From positions 1,240,001 to 1,304,000 of the forward strand of contig NZ_JBEWSZ010000001.1 in the NCBI RefSeq assembly GCF_040537815.1: a DNA stretch of 64,000 nt. The letters run 5' to 3'. The DNA is from Mesorhizobium shangrilense (GTDB lineage Bacteria; Pseudomonadota; Alphaproteobacteria; Rhizobiales; Rhizobiaceae). Below are positions 28,516 through 38,757 of this stretch, in pieces. Numbering within the stretch: position 1 is the first letter of the stretch; the number at the start of each line of letters is the position of its first letter. The translations under genes were made by a program, and so were the position numbers. The notes beneath the pieces were generated by a model. That model searched no databases and was not told where the DNA came from. It saw only the letters and a list, made by a program, of their open reading frames with translations.

Positions 28516-29664
28516 TCAGCTGGCGCGGCGAAACGCCGAGGCGGCAACGCGGTTGCGGCCGTCGCGCTTGGCGGCGTAGAGAGCCTTGTCGGCCGCGCTG
28601 AGCACCTTGTCGAAGCTCATGCCGTCATTTGTGCCGAAGGCAAACCCGGCGCTGACCGTGCATGTCAGGGGACCATCCTCGGTTTCGATCCTGCAGGCCG
28701 CGAAAGCGGTGCGTATGCGCTCCGCAGTGGCTTCAACCGTCTCCGGCAAGGTCCGCTTCAGCACCAGCGCGAATTCTTCTCCCCCCATGCGCGCGGCGGA
28801 GTCGGCCGGGCGCAGATTGCTGGTGAGCTCCCTGGCGAACACCCTCAGCACGTCATCGCCGGTGGCATGGCCGAATTCATCGTTGATCGCCTTGAAGCTG
28901 TCGAGATCGAACACAACCACCGCCGTGAAGGCGCCGATGGGGCCATTCCCATGCAGGTCGAACAGCGCGCGGCGGTTGAGCAGGCCGGTCAATGGGTCGG
29001 TCAGCGCATTGCGGCGATGATGCCTGGCAAGGCGTCCCTGGTTGAGCGCCAGCGACAGCGCGCCGATCCCGGTCATGCTGGCGATGACGATGATGAGGCT
29101 TAGCTCCTCGGCCCAATTGCTTGGCGCATGTCCGAGGATCAGCTTTCCATCCCAGGCAAGAACCATGGCGCAGAGTGCGAAGGATGTGGCCGTGGCCGAA
29201 TACAGCGCGGTGATGCCAATCGTCAGGGCAGGGGCTTCGTCGCGGCCTTTCCAGTATTCGCGCGCCGTGGCGAACAGAAGCAAGGCTGCAAAAGTGTTTT
29301 CGAACATGAAGCCGAGCCCGTCATAGCCCAGAGCCATCGGAGGCAGCGCCACGACCAGCGAAAGGCTGCCAAGCACCGTTCGCCGCACCGGCGAGCCCCC
29401 GGTCCTGAACTGATAGGCCGCGCCCAGCATGGTCGAAAAGCCAAGCAGGAGAAGGGCGATGGTCGCGATGCCAAGCAGGCGCCCGGGCATGTCGATATAG
29501 GCGTCATAGACGAAGATGTCGCCGACCACCAACAACAGGCTGATCGCCCATGTCAGCAGGAACCGCTCCGAACGCGCGGTCAGCCACATGCCAAACAATG
29601 TCAGCCCCAGGCAGGCGGCGGAAAAACCAACAGCCAGCAGAAGTGAAGTGTAGTCGAGCGACAT
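28516..29664 (-). CDS. Membrane-bound diguanylate cyclase (GGDEF)
   Basis: A 382-residue protein with about six to seven membrane helices in residues ~1-215 and a C-terminal GGDEF domain (~220-382). The active-site loop is GGEEF, which is catalytically competent, and an RPAD exactly five residues before it forms the allosteric inhibition site (RxxD). It should therefore make cyclic-di-GMP from two GTP and be feedback-inhibited. The membrane part is a sensor of unknown ligand. The ATG at 29664 starts at the first membrane helix; the open frame to 29730 adds a basic stretch without features. Confidence 0.88.
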   Translation of the reverse strand: MSLDYTSLLLAVGFSAACLGLTLFGMWLTARSERFLLTWAISLLLVVGDIFVYDAYIDMPGRLLGIATIALLLLGFSTMLGAAYQFRTGGSPVRRTVLGSLSLVVALPPMALGYDGLGFMFENTFAALLLFATAREYWKGRDEAPALTIGITALYSATATSFALCAMVLAWDGKLILGHAPSNWAEELSLIIVIASMTGIGALSLALNQGRLARHHRRNALTDPLTGLLNRRALFDLHGNGPIGAFTAVVVFDLDSFKAINDEFGHATGDDVLRVFARELTSNLRPADSAARMGGEEFALVLKRTLPETVEATAERIRTAFAACRIETEDGPLTCTVSAGFAFGTNDGMSFDKVLSAADKALYAAKRDGRNRVAASAFRRAS

Positions 29665-29847
29665 GCCTCTCGTTCCCCGCCGGCGGCGGCTCCAGCTCTG
29701 CAACTTGGCGTGGCTGAATTCATGCAGCAAGGAAGTGTCGATAAGGTTACGATGACGCGGAAGATGCCGCGAATAGCCGCCTTGCTACGCTCAAAATGCA
29801 TAGAAGACGCTGTAATCGCGTGTGGGAAAGTCTGATAGCGATACCCG

Positions 29848-30654
29848 TCAGTCGGCCACTCGCTTCATCAGCGCCATCGCGCCGAATGGCGCGCGCACCT
29901 TGCCCTCGGTGATGAAGTAAACGAACACGTCGCGTGGGTGGATCGACGCCTCGGTCGAAGGATCGGCGCGTCGCAGATCGGCCGGCACTTTGCCTTCCGC
30001 CCAAATCCTTGCCCGTGCCGCCCATTCGTCGAGGCCCTTTGGCGTGTAGCAATCAGGATTGTCGTCACTGCCGGTCTGCAGGCGAGCGTAGACGAAATCA
30101 CCGGTGACATCAGCGATATCAGGATATTTGGCGTGGTCCGCATAGACGATTGCAGTCTTGTATTTGCGTGCCAGGGCAGCGAATTCCGGCACGATGAAGC
30201 TGTCGTTGCGCACTTCGAGCGCATGGCGCAGGGCAACGCCGTCCTGCTTTTCCGGCAGCAACTTCAGGAAGGCTTCGAAATCATCGGGATCGAACTTCTT
30301 GGTTGGTGCGAACTGCCAGAGAATCGGCCCTAGCTTTTCGCCGAGCGCGGCGACGCCAGAGCCAAGGAAGCGCATCATCGATTCGCCGGCTTCGCCGAGC
30401 ACCCGCCGGTTGGTGACGAAGCGGTTGCCCTTCAGCGAATAGACAAAACCGTCCGGCGCCTCGCTTGCCCATTTGACGAAGGTCGGTTCCTTGAAGCTGG
30501 AGTAATAGGTGCCATTGACCTCGATGCTTGGCACCTGCCGAGTGGCGTATTGCAGCTGTTTCGCCTTGGAGAGCTTTTCGGGATAGAAGGACGTATCCCA
30601 CGGCTCGAAGGTCCAGCCACCCATGCCGGAGCGGATTGTTCCAGATTTGCTCAT
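29848..30654 (-). CDS. DUF72 family protein (YecE-like TIM barrel)
   Basis: A 268-residue protein of the DUF72/YecE family. The conserved opening is IRSGMGGWTFEPWDTSFYP, followed by the Glu in IEVNGTYYS and FAPTKKFD. The fold is a TIM barrel of unknown activity. GGGAGG 7 bases before the ATG at 30654 fixes the start, although the frame is open to 30816. The neighbouring GNAT gene lies 25 bases upstream on the same strand and may be co-transcribed. Confidence 0.86.
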   Translation of the reverse strand: MSKSGTIRSGMGGWTFEPWDTSFYPEKLSKAKQLQYATRQVPSIEVNGTYYSSFKEPTFVKWASEAPDGFVYSLKGNRFVTNRRVLGEAGESMMRFLGSGVAALGEKLGPILWQFAPTKKFDPDDFEAFLKLLPEKQDGVALRHALEVRNDSFIVPEFAALARKYKTAIVYADHAKYPDIADVTGDFVYARLQTGSDDNPDCYTPKGLDEWAARARIWAEGKVPADLRRADPSTEASIHPRDVFVYFITEGKVRAPFGAMALMKRVAD

Positions 30655-30679
30655 TGTCGTCCTCCCAAATTCCGAAAGA

Positions 30680-31150
30680 TCAGGCCGTCGTGATTTGATC
30701 GACGGGCTTTGCCATGTGGACGAGAGTCCATCCTGCCCGGTACGGGTTGGGACCGCGATCGGTCTCGCGATAGCCATAGGCCAGATAGAGCGCGATGTTC
30801 CGTTCCATCCTGGCATTGGTGTAGAGCCGCACCTCCGGCAGTCCCCACAGACGGGTCTGCTCGTCCGCTAGCTTGAGCAGCGAGATGCCAAAGCCTCTGC
30901 CCTGAAAGCCGGGCGCAACCGCAACGCTGAAGATCAGGCTGTGATCCGAATGCCGCTCAAGAACCAGCAGGCCCGCCACCAATCCGTCTTCTTCGACGAG
31001 CGTGACCTCGCCGCGCGCAATGCGCGGCGCGTAATTCTCGGTAATCGGGATTGGCGGACCGCCAAGCAAGGCAATGTAGTGCCCATAGGCAGCCTCGGTC
31101 AGCCAGACGACAGTGGCGAGATCATCGGCAAGAGCGGATCTGATATTCAT
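30680..31150 (-). CDS. GNAT-family N-acetyltransferase
   Basis: A 156-residue acetyltransferase. The acetyl-CoA binding motif is in VAVAPGFQGRGFGISLL (Q/R-x-x-G-x-G/A form), followed by EVRLYTNARMERNIALYLAYGY, the typical C-terminal motif. The substrate is unknown. Its first codons match a second, truncated copy at 32485-32520 located after the DUF302 gene. This suggests it once overlapped that gene (ATGA) before the HEPN gene was inserted. The ATG at 31150 lies in the duplicated 32-nt repeat. Confidence 0.85.
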   Translation of the reverse strand: MNIRSALADDLATVVWLTEAAYGHYIALLGGPPIPITENYAPRIARGEVTLVEEDGLVAGLLVLERHSDHSLIFSVAVAPGFQGRGFGISLLKLADEQTRLWGLPEVRLYTNARMERNIALYLAYGYRETDRGPNPYRAGWTLVHMAKPVDQITTA

Positions 31151-31170
31151 GGCTGGCTCGTGCCGGCAGC
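31139..31170. repeat. Direct repeat, left copy, bounding the HEPN insertion
   Basis: A 32-nt sequence repeated at 32509-32540 with a single mismatch (position 7, A versus G). It includes ggctggctcgtgccggcagc. It spans the first codons of the GNAT gene and a diverged copy of the last codons of the DUF302 gene (reverse strand reads AAGTSQP-stop in both copies). Confidence 0.85.
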
Positions 31171-31341
31171 GGGCGTAATGATCGCCTTGCATCCCCATTT
31201 GGCGAAGGTTGGCACTCTGCGGCCGGCGCGATGCGGTTGCTCCGTCGTAGGAAATTGTCCAAATAGAGTGAATTTTCTCACGGCGCAAAAAATCCAACCA
31301 CTCATGCCAATGCAGGCTTCTTCGAATGTGGGAGCGCCGCA

Positions 31342-32373
31342 CTATGCATTTAAACATGACAATTCAAAATCAAACTTGGTTTGGCCAGACCTGACGAGAC
31401 GCTGGATCAGGATTATTAGAAGTCCGACCGCTAGGCGCTTGGCGTCATATTCCTCGTCTGAACGTGCCGAGCTGTCTTCTTCATCGTCGCGAAAAACGGA
31501 TCTGATCTGCCTGTTTCCGTGCACCATTTTCGACCGGAATGCGTACATTCTATCGATGGATTCTAGGAGCCATTTAACGTTCGAATGAGCCCTAAAAAGT
31601 GCCTCAAGCTTGTTCTTCAACTGACCGATCGATGAGCGCCCTCCGTCAACAAGCAATGCCTCGATTCCTGCCAAGGCCCAAACCAAATCTGAGATTTCGT
31701 CGTTGCGAATGCTGCGAACGAACAACCTTGTGCAATAATTTAAAGCCTTAGAGGCAGGTGTATCGCTATAGCCTGAAAGCATGCCATTTTGGGCGAAGAC
31801 CCAACTTATCATTGATTCCGGTTCTAAATTAAGATCTGGGATGAATCCGTTCTTAACTAGGTAATCGATGCTTTCCTCAAGCATGGAATGAAATGAGGAC
31901 GAATGATGGTGCAATTTTTCATCGACGAGCCACACACTTTTTACCGGATGAAGAGCACCTGGAAATGAAAAGTTCAAGGCAAAAAAATAAGTTTGGATAT
32001 CAAGATCTAGGAAGGATGGAATTACTGACGCCCAAAACTCAACAAGTTCTTTGTCTGTGTAACTCTCATCATGTCCGTCGGATCGAGTGATCTTAAATTT
32101 CTCTCTGCCGGGAAATTCTGATTCGAATTCAAACTCTAAAAGCCAATTACCTTCTTTGTAAAAAATAAGTTCGTTAAAATACTTTTTCTTTATGGATTTT
32201 GAGGCTTTTTTTACGCGAACTATTATTCGCTCTCCTGAATGGATATCAATCCCGCGCAAGCGAATCTCTCGTGGCTTGCGGAAATATTCCAAACTTTTGG
32301 TATAGGTCGCAATATGAAAATCTGATTGAAATTTTAAGGCAGGGTATAAAGCAAAAAGACCGACAAACTTCAT
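31342..32373 (-). CDS. HEPN-domain protein (ApeA-like), candidate accessory/defence gene
   Basis: A 343-residue protein, markedly AT-rich and Lys/Ser/Phe-rich compared with its neighbours (bases 32101-32160 are 23/60 GC). Residues ~1-190 are beta-rich with no recognised domain. Residues ~225-330 look like the ApeA-type HEPN fold: LVWALAGIEALLVDGG, then YAFRSKMVHGN, whose R280-x4-H285 is the HEPN R-x4-6-H RNase motif, and a final hydrophobic helix. HEPN proteins of this kind include abortive-infection and other anti-phage RNases; that role here is inference. GGAG 6-7 bases upstream favours the ATG at 32373; a TTG at 32415 would add 14 residues. It is flanked by direct repeats and lies between core genes. 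Confidence 0.78.
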   Translation of the reverse strand: MKFVGLFALYPALKFQSDFHIATYTKSLEYFRKPREIRLRGIDIHSGERIIVRVKKASKSIKKKYFNELIFYKEGNWLLEFEFESEFPGREKFKITRSDGHDESYTDKELVEFWASVIPSFLDLDIQTYFFALNFSFPGALHPVKSVWLVDEKLHHHSSSFHSMLEESIDYLVKNGFIPDLNLEPESMISWVFAQNGMLSGYSDTPASKALNYCTRLFVRSIRNDEISDLVWALAGIEALLVDGGRSSIGQLKNKLEALFRAHSNVKWLLESIDRMYAFRSKMVHGNRQIRSVFRDDEEDSSARSDEEYDAKRLAVGLLIILIQRLVRSGQTKFDFELSCLNA

Positions 32374-32508
32374 CCAAGACTCCAATGCCACATCCGATCG
32401 CACACGTAAACTCAATCTCTATTACGGGGAGAGTCTTCTGATCATATGTGCTAAAGAATCTTTATTCCGCGCGATTCCCGCCGATCGAGCAGTTCCCTGC
32501 GAGGCAGG

Positions 32509-32540
32509 TCTGATGTTCATGGCTGGCTCGTGCCGGCAGC
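32509..32540. repeat. Direct repeat, right copy, bounding the HEPN insertion
   Basis: Partner of 31139-31170 (31 of 32 identical). This copy contains the true 3' end of the DUF302 gene and an ATG followed by about five codons resembling the GNAT start (MNIRPAS against MNIRSAL). The resemblance then ends in unrelated sequence. It therefore looks like the other half of a split DUF302-GNAT junction. Confidence 0.85.
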
Positions 32541-32926
32541 AGAAGCAATGACCTTGCCCATCCCGCCGGCCATCGCATTGACGGCATCGCGACTTGCATC
32601 GCCCAGGCCGTGTCGCTCGGCTATCCAATGCGGATCATTGCAGGAAAGCCAGACCTTGCCCTGCTCGTCCTCCCAGCCAAGCGCCTTCAACGGCAGGTCG
32701 ATGCCGGCGAGTTGCCTGTCCTGCATCAGCGGCGTACCGCCCTTGGGATTGCCGAAAATCAGCAGCTCCGTAGGGCGTAGCGACGCGCCGACATCGCGCG
32801 CGCCGGCGGCGTGATCGATACGTGCGAAGACGAGCAAGCCGGCTCGTTGAACGGTCTCGACCAGGCGATCGATGGTTTCGGTCACCCCGAAACGACTCTG
32901 GATCGTGATGAGACCATTGTCAGCCA

Positions 32927-32930
<4 letters not shown>
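32517..32930 (-). CDS. DUF302 domain protein
   Basis: A 137-residue DUF302 protein. The family core is clear: [23 protein letters not shown], then [16 protein letters not shown] and a VWLSCNDP strand. The function is unknown; structures show a TATA-binding-like fold. Its ATG overlaps the uvrA stop (ATGA), and a second ATG follows immediately (32927) with better spacing from GGCGGA. The stop lies in the right direct repeat. Confidence 0.87.
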
Positions 32931-35848
<2,918 letters not shown>

Positions 35849-35991
35849 CGCCGGTCGCCGCCTCAGATTTGGAATTCGTGGGATTGGCGCGGTTTTCCGG
35901 CCATCCCCTATGTAGGTAATTTCGCCGCAACGTCGAGAGAACTCTGCGTCAAATCGTTTAACCGCCTTTCGCGCGACCCGGCAAGCGAAAA

Positions 35992-36006
35992 GAACAAAGG
36001 CCGAAC
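35992..36006 (-). promoter_or_regulatory. LexA (SOS) box upstream of uvrA
   Basis: GAAC-AAAGGCC-GAAC is an exact match to the alphaproteobacterial LexA site (GTTC-N7-GTTC on the uvrA strand), 144 bases upstream of the uvrA ATG. The second one in this window is before ssb. Confidence 0.8.
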
Positions 36007-36257
36007 AGGCTCCTGACAAAAGCTGTTGATGGCAATGGCGGTGGATTCGACCTCACGAAGCGTCTCGGCGATCACATTTTTCATAACCGGCTATTGAAAG
36101 GTTGACGTCCCGGCGTCACGGGAGCAGACTCCAAGGGTCAACCGAGCCGACCGTCTTTCGATGGCCTCGCCGCCCAGGGGGCGGCCTGCGAGACGCCGCG
36201 GGCATCTGCGATTTGCGCTTCGGACGACACCAAAGAAACGGACACAGGAGCGGAGCC

Positions 36258-36518
36258 ATGACGCCACCGGATAGTGCCCAAGGGTTCCAGGTATCACTGG
36301 AACCGCGGCAGGCATAAGTGCCAGGGCTTGAGCGTTTGCGCCGCCCGACAAACCGTGACCTGCCTATCCCCACAAAAATCAGAGACTATTAGTCGGATCG
36401 TCGGCTGAACGCCGCGAAGCGTCCGAAATCAAAGCTGGTAGGATTCCTACCGGTAGGTTGGATTTGACATCCAAGAAGCCCCGACCGTTTGCGGAAGCAA
36501 CGGCGGGGCTGTTTTCTT
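36258..36518 (+). ncRNA. Candidate small transcript or sRNA ending in a strong terminator
   Basis: Forward-strand elements in order: GGAGCGGAGCC followed by a 19-codon ORF (36258-36317) containing the stem GGTTCCAG/CTGGAACC; the hairpin GGTAGG-ATT-CCTACC (36437-36451); the hairpin TTGGAT-TTGAC-ATCCAA (36458-36474); and the terminator at 36477-36518. Nothing upstream on this strand needs that terminator except an unannotated transcript. I cannot place the promoter; the 5' limit given is only the small ORF. It could be an sRNA or a short mRNA. Confidence 0.45.
36477..36518 (+). terminator. Rho-independent terminator with no assigned gene
   Basis: A long stem AGCCCCG..CCG..TTGC closed by GGAA, pairing with GCAA..CGG..CGGGGCT with two single-base bulges, followed by GTTTTCTT. 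It points forward, whereas the nearest conventional genes on both sides are on the reverse strand. Confidence 0.75.
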
Positions 36519-36627
36519 GTCGGCCCAATGCTTTCTGCCTTTTCGCTGCAGCACTCATTGAGCGCCGCTTGGGTGCTCTGACTCCGATCCGAATTGCTCG
36601 GCCAAAAGCTCGACGATATCAGCGGCG

Positions 36628-36918
36628 TCAGTGGCGCGAGGATCCGATCGCGCCAGCGCCGGCGTCGATTGTAATACTGCCGGAAATCCGCACATCGGTA
36701 TCGCCGATCTTGAACTGCTTGATCCCATTGCTGGGTGCAGCGTCGTCTGGCTCCGGCTGTGGAGCAGGCTTGGCGATGCGGTAGTCGCTGGTCACGCCGG
36801 GCAGGGCGCCCTTGTCGGAGGACGTGTCGCCGGCGGATGCCGCGCCGGTCAGCACGGTCAAGCCGGCGATGGCGCCAAAGAACCTGCGCAAAAGTGTGGA
36901 TGAATTGCTGTCGATCAT
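36628..36918 (-). CDS. Small secreted protein of unknown function
   Basis: A 96-residue protein with a signal peptide (residues ~1-29, ending ASAG). The mature part is Pro/Asp-rich and ends in a beta-like strand (FKIGDTDVRISGSITIDAGA) that resembles the first strand of an outer-membrane porin. It may be a porin remnant or a genuine small envelope protein. No neighbour in the same operon; the clpP paralogue upstream is separated by a palindromic repeat. Confidence 0.55.
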   Translation of the reverse strand: MIDSNSSTLLRRFFGAIAGLTVLTGAASAGDTSSDKGALPGVTSDYRIAKPAPQPEPDDAAPSNGIKQFKIGDTDVRISGSITIDAGAGAIGSSRH

Positions 36919-36989
36919 GGACGAACTATATCGCCGCGATCATGCCGAGGCCAGACCGGCGACGTTTCAAGCCGACCCTCGCCGCGGGC

Positions 36990-37093
36990 CGTTTAAAGCG
37001 CGTCGCGTTTGAACGGATCAATGCGACACGCTTTAAGTCTTGTTTTTGCACATGTCGTTATCCCAAAACGGCTGCGCACTTTTGGTCCCTCAT
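36990..37093. repeat. Palindromic rhizobial intergenic element (RIME-like)
   Basis: An imperfect palindrome, TTTAAAGCGCGTCGCGT... paired with ...ATGCGACACGCTTTAA, is followed by a second one around CCAAAACGGCTGCGCACTTTTGG. From memory, elements with 'AAAGCGCGTCGCG...CGACGCGCTTT' and 'CCAAAACCG...CACTTTTGG' cores occur in many copies in Mesorhizobium and Sinorhizobium genomes. Its end overlaps the last codons of the clpP paralogue. Confidence 0.7.
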
Positions 37094-37704
37094 GCCGCCT
37101 GTTTGCGCGTATCGAAGACATGGTCGACGATACCCCATTCCCTGGCTTCCCGTGCGGTCATGAAATGGTCTCGATCCAGCGTGCGTTCGACCTCTTCATA
37201 GGTGCGGCCGCAATGCTGGGCGTAGAGTTCGGTCATATGGCGTTTGGTCTGGCCGATACGCTGCGCATGACGCTGGATATCGGATGCCTGGCCCTGAAAG
37301 CCGCCCAACGGCTGGTGCAGCAGGATGGTCGCGTTGGGCAGTGAGATGCGGCGCCCTGGTGTGCCGGCCATGAGCAGGAATGAACCCATCGACGCGGCAA
37401 AACCCATGCACACTGTCGACACCGGGCAACTGATGTATTGCATCGTGTCGTAGATGGCGAAGCCGCTGGTCACCACGCCGCCCGGCGAGTTGATATAAAG
37501 CGAGATCTCCTTGTCGGGATTGTCTGATTCCAGCGACAGCAGTTGAGCGCAGACAAGCGCCGACATGTCGTCGTTGACCTCTCCGTTGATGAAGATGATG
37601 CGCTCGCGCAGCAGCCGCGAGAAAATGTCGAAAGCGCGTTCGCCGCGACTCGACTGCTCGATCACCATCGGCACCAGACTGGCAACACCGCTCATGGTTC
37701 TCAT
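37090..37704 (-). CDS. clpP: ATP-dependent Clp protease proteolytic subunit (ClpP paralogue)
   Basis: A 204-residue ClpP-family serine protease. The catalytic Ser is in [11 protein letters not shown], the His in ILLHQPLGG, and the Asp falls in the C-terminal DRDHFMTA region. It forms a barrel that degrades proteins fed by ClpX or ClpA. No clpX or tig is adjacent, so this is likely one of the extra ClpP copies that rhizobia carry rather than the main clpP-clpX locus. AAGGA lies 8 bases before the ATG at 37704. The 3' end runs into a palindromic repeat. Confidence 0.92.
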   Translation of the reverse strand: MRTMSGVASLVPMVIEQSSRGERAFDIFSRLLRERIIFINGEVNDDMSALVCAQLLSLESDNPDKEISLYINSPGGVVTSGFAIYDTMQYISCPVSTVCMGFAASMGSFLLMAGTPGRRISLPNATILLHQPLGGFQGQASDIQRHAQRIGQTKRHMTELYAQHCGRTYEEVERTLDRDHFMTAREAREWGIVDHVFDTRKQAA

Positions 37705-37719
37705 CTACATTGTCCTTGT

Positions 37720-38220
37720 TCAGGCCGCGCACAGCATGGGCAGGTGGGTGTTTGCGGCGGCAGGTTGTCTGGAGCCGCGCGACCCCAGCGAAAGCCGGCA
37801 GCCAATGCCAGCCATGGCAACAGCCGGCATCGCCTTGCGGGCAAAGCCGTCATGGACAATGCGCAGATGCGTGCCGCCGGAAACCGTGCGGGCAAGCGTG
37901 AACGTGACGGTGCTGTCGAGCGGGGCTTGTCGCGCCGCATCGCTGGGCCGTGGCTGCTCCCGCCAGGAATAACGCAACAGCCGTTCGGGTTCGGCGTCGA
38001 GGATTTCGCATTCGATGGGTGCCTCCGGTCCGGCGAAGGCAAAATGGCTGCCGGCCTCCGGCCTGATGTCGTTCGGCATCATCCAGGCGGCGAGCAACTC
38101 GGGCACAGTCAGAGCTCGCCACACCTTTTCCGGCGGCTCGGGAAGGTCGTACTCGAATTCGATCGCATCAGAGGCGACCTTGTCTTGGCCTTCTGCGATC
38201 ATTGATCTCGCATCCTTCAT
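37720..38220 (-). CDS. SRPBCC (AHSA1-type) domain protein
   Basis: A 166-residue START/Bet v1-like protein with the typical opening EFEYDLPEPPEKVWRALTVPELLAAWM. The helix-grip fold binds hydrophobic ligands. It lies directly behind an ArsR-type regulator with an ATGA overlap, an arrangement seen many times in rhizobia in which the regulator and the AHSA1 protein form an autoregulated pair. The C-terminal 30 residues look degenerate and low-complexity. Ligand unknown. Confidence 0.82.
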   Translation of the reverse strand: MKDARSMIAEGQDKVASDAIEFEYDLPEPPEKVWRALTVPELLAAWMMPNDIRPEAGSHFAFAGPEAPIECEILDAEPERLLRYSWREQPRPSDAARQAPLDSTVTFTLARTVSGGTHLRIVHDGFARKAMPAVAMAGIGCRLSLGSRGSRQPAAANTHLPMLCAA

Positions 38221-38531
38221 TGATCCATGTCCTTCAAAACCGTCTTCAGCCTTTCGATGCGCTCCGGCCAGAAGGTGCGGTAGCGTTCGATCCAGGAGAG
38301 CAGGGGGGCCAGCCCCTGCGGGTCGGCGCGGTAATAGGCATTGCGGCCAGCTCGCCGCTCGACGACCAAGCCGGCGCTACGCAGCACCGCCAGATGTTGC
38401 GACACGGCCGGCTGCGATACCGTCAGCCCGTTGCGCAGTTCCGACACGCTCATCTCGCTTGTGGCGAGACGCTCAAAGACGGCACGGCGCGTCGGATCGG
38501 CCAGGGCTCGGAAAATCTCAGCTTCGATCAT
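38217..38531 (-). CDS. ArsR/SmtB-family transcriptional regulator
   Basis: A 104-residue winged-helix repressor. The helix-turn-helix is LRNGLTVSQPAVSQHLAVLRSAGLV (recognition helix AVSQHLAVL), with the wing RRAGRNAYYRAD. The metal-binding ELCVCDL motif of ArsR/SmtB is replaced by EMSVSEL, so metal sensing is unlikely. It belongs to the metal-independent ArsR regulators that accompany AHSA1 proteins. A perfect inverted repeat 10 bases upstream of the ATG is a likely operator for autoregulation. Confidence 0.88.
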   Translation of the reverse strand: MIEAEIFRALADPTRRAVFERLATSEMSVSELRNGLTVSQPAVSQHLAVLRSAGLVVERRAGRNAYYRADPQGLAPLLSWIERYRTFWPERIERLKTVLKDMDQ

Positions 38532-38540
38532 GGCAAAAGC

Positions 38541-38556
38541 ATAAGTGCATACTTAT
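38541..38556 (-). promoter_or_regulatory. Putative ArsR operator
   Basis: ATAAGT-GCAT-ACTTAT is a perfect 6+6 inverted repeat 10 bases before the arsR start codon. Its position and half-sites fit a self-repressed ArsR-family promoter. Confidence 0.65.
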
Positions 38557-38615
38557 TGATTTGGCAAGCGGTCTTTTCAAACCCATATGAAGTTTCCGAG
38601 CATTGCTGCCATTCC

Positions 38616-38656
38616 TTGACAATAAGCGGCTATGCATATAGGAACGAAAAGAGAAC
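38616..38656 (+). promoter_or_regulatory. ssb promoter with LexA (SOS) box
   Basis: TTGACA at 38616-38621 is a good -35; TATAGG at 38637-38642 is a possible -10 with a short 15-base spacer. GAAC-GAAAAGA-GAAC at 38642-38656 is an exact alphaproteobacterial LexA site lying on the presumed start point, about 100 bases before ssb. SOS-induced ssb is expected. Confidence 0.75.
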
Positions 38657-38757
38657 AAAAACCTTGTGGGAAAAGGCAGCCACAGCAGGCGAGGATTGTC
38701 CGTAGCCTGTAAGGTGCGCCAACAAAAATTTGTTTCGGATGAGCGCGGAGAAGTATC

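Larger units (their letters stand above)
35849..36627. other. 779-base intergenic region between uvrA and a small secreted-protein gene
   Basis: No convincing conventional gene. It holds the uvrA leader with a LexA box (35992-36006), a 19-codon ORF with a good Shine-Dalgarno at 36258-36317, an 8-bp hairpin (36283-36304), and a chain of hairpins ending in a strong forward terminator (36437-36518). An 86-residue reverse frame at 36091-36351 has no ribosome site, domain or signal, and I do not believe it. Confidence 0.6.

Noticed and set aside
36091..36351. 86-codon reverse frame in the uvrA/small-protein gap
   Set aside because: No ribosome site or recognisable sequence, and it is antisense to a better forward candidate (hairpins and terminator).
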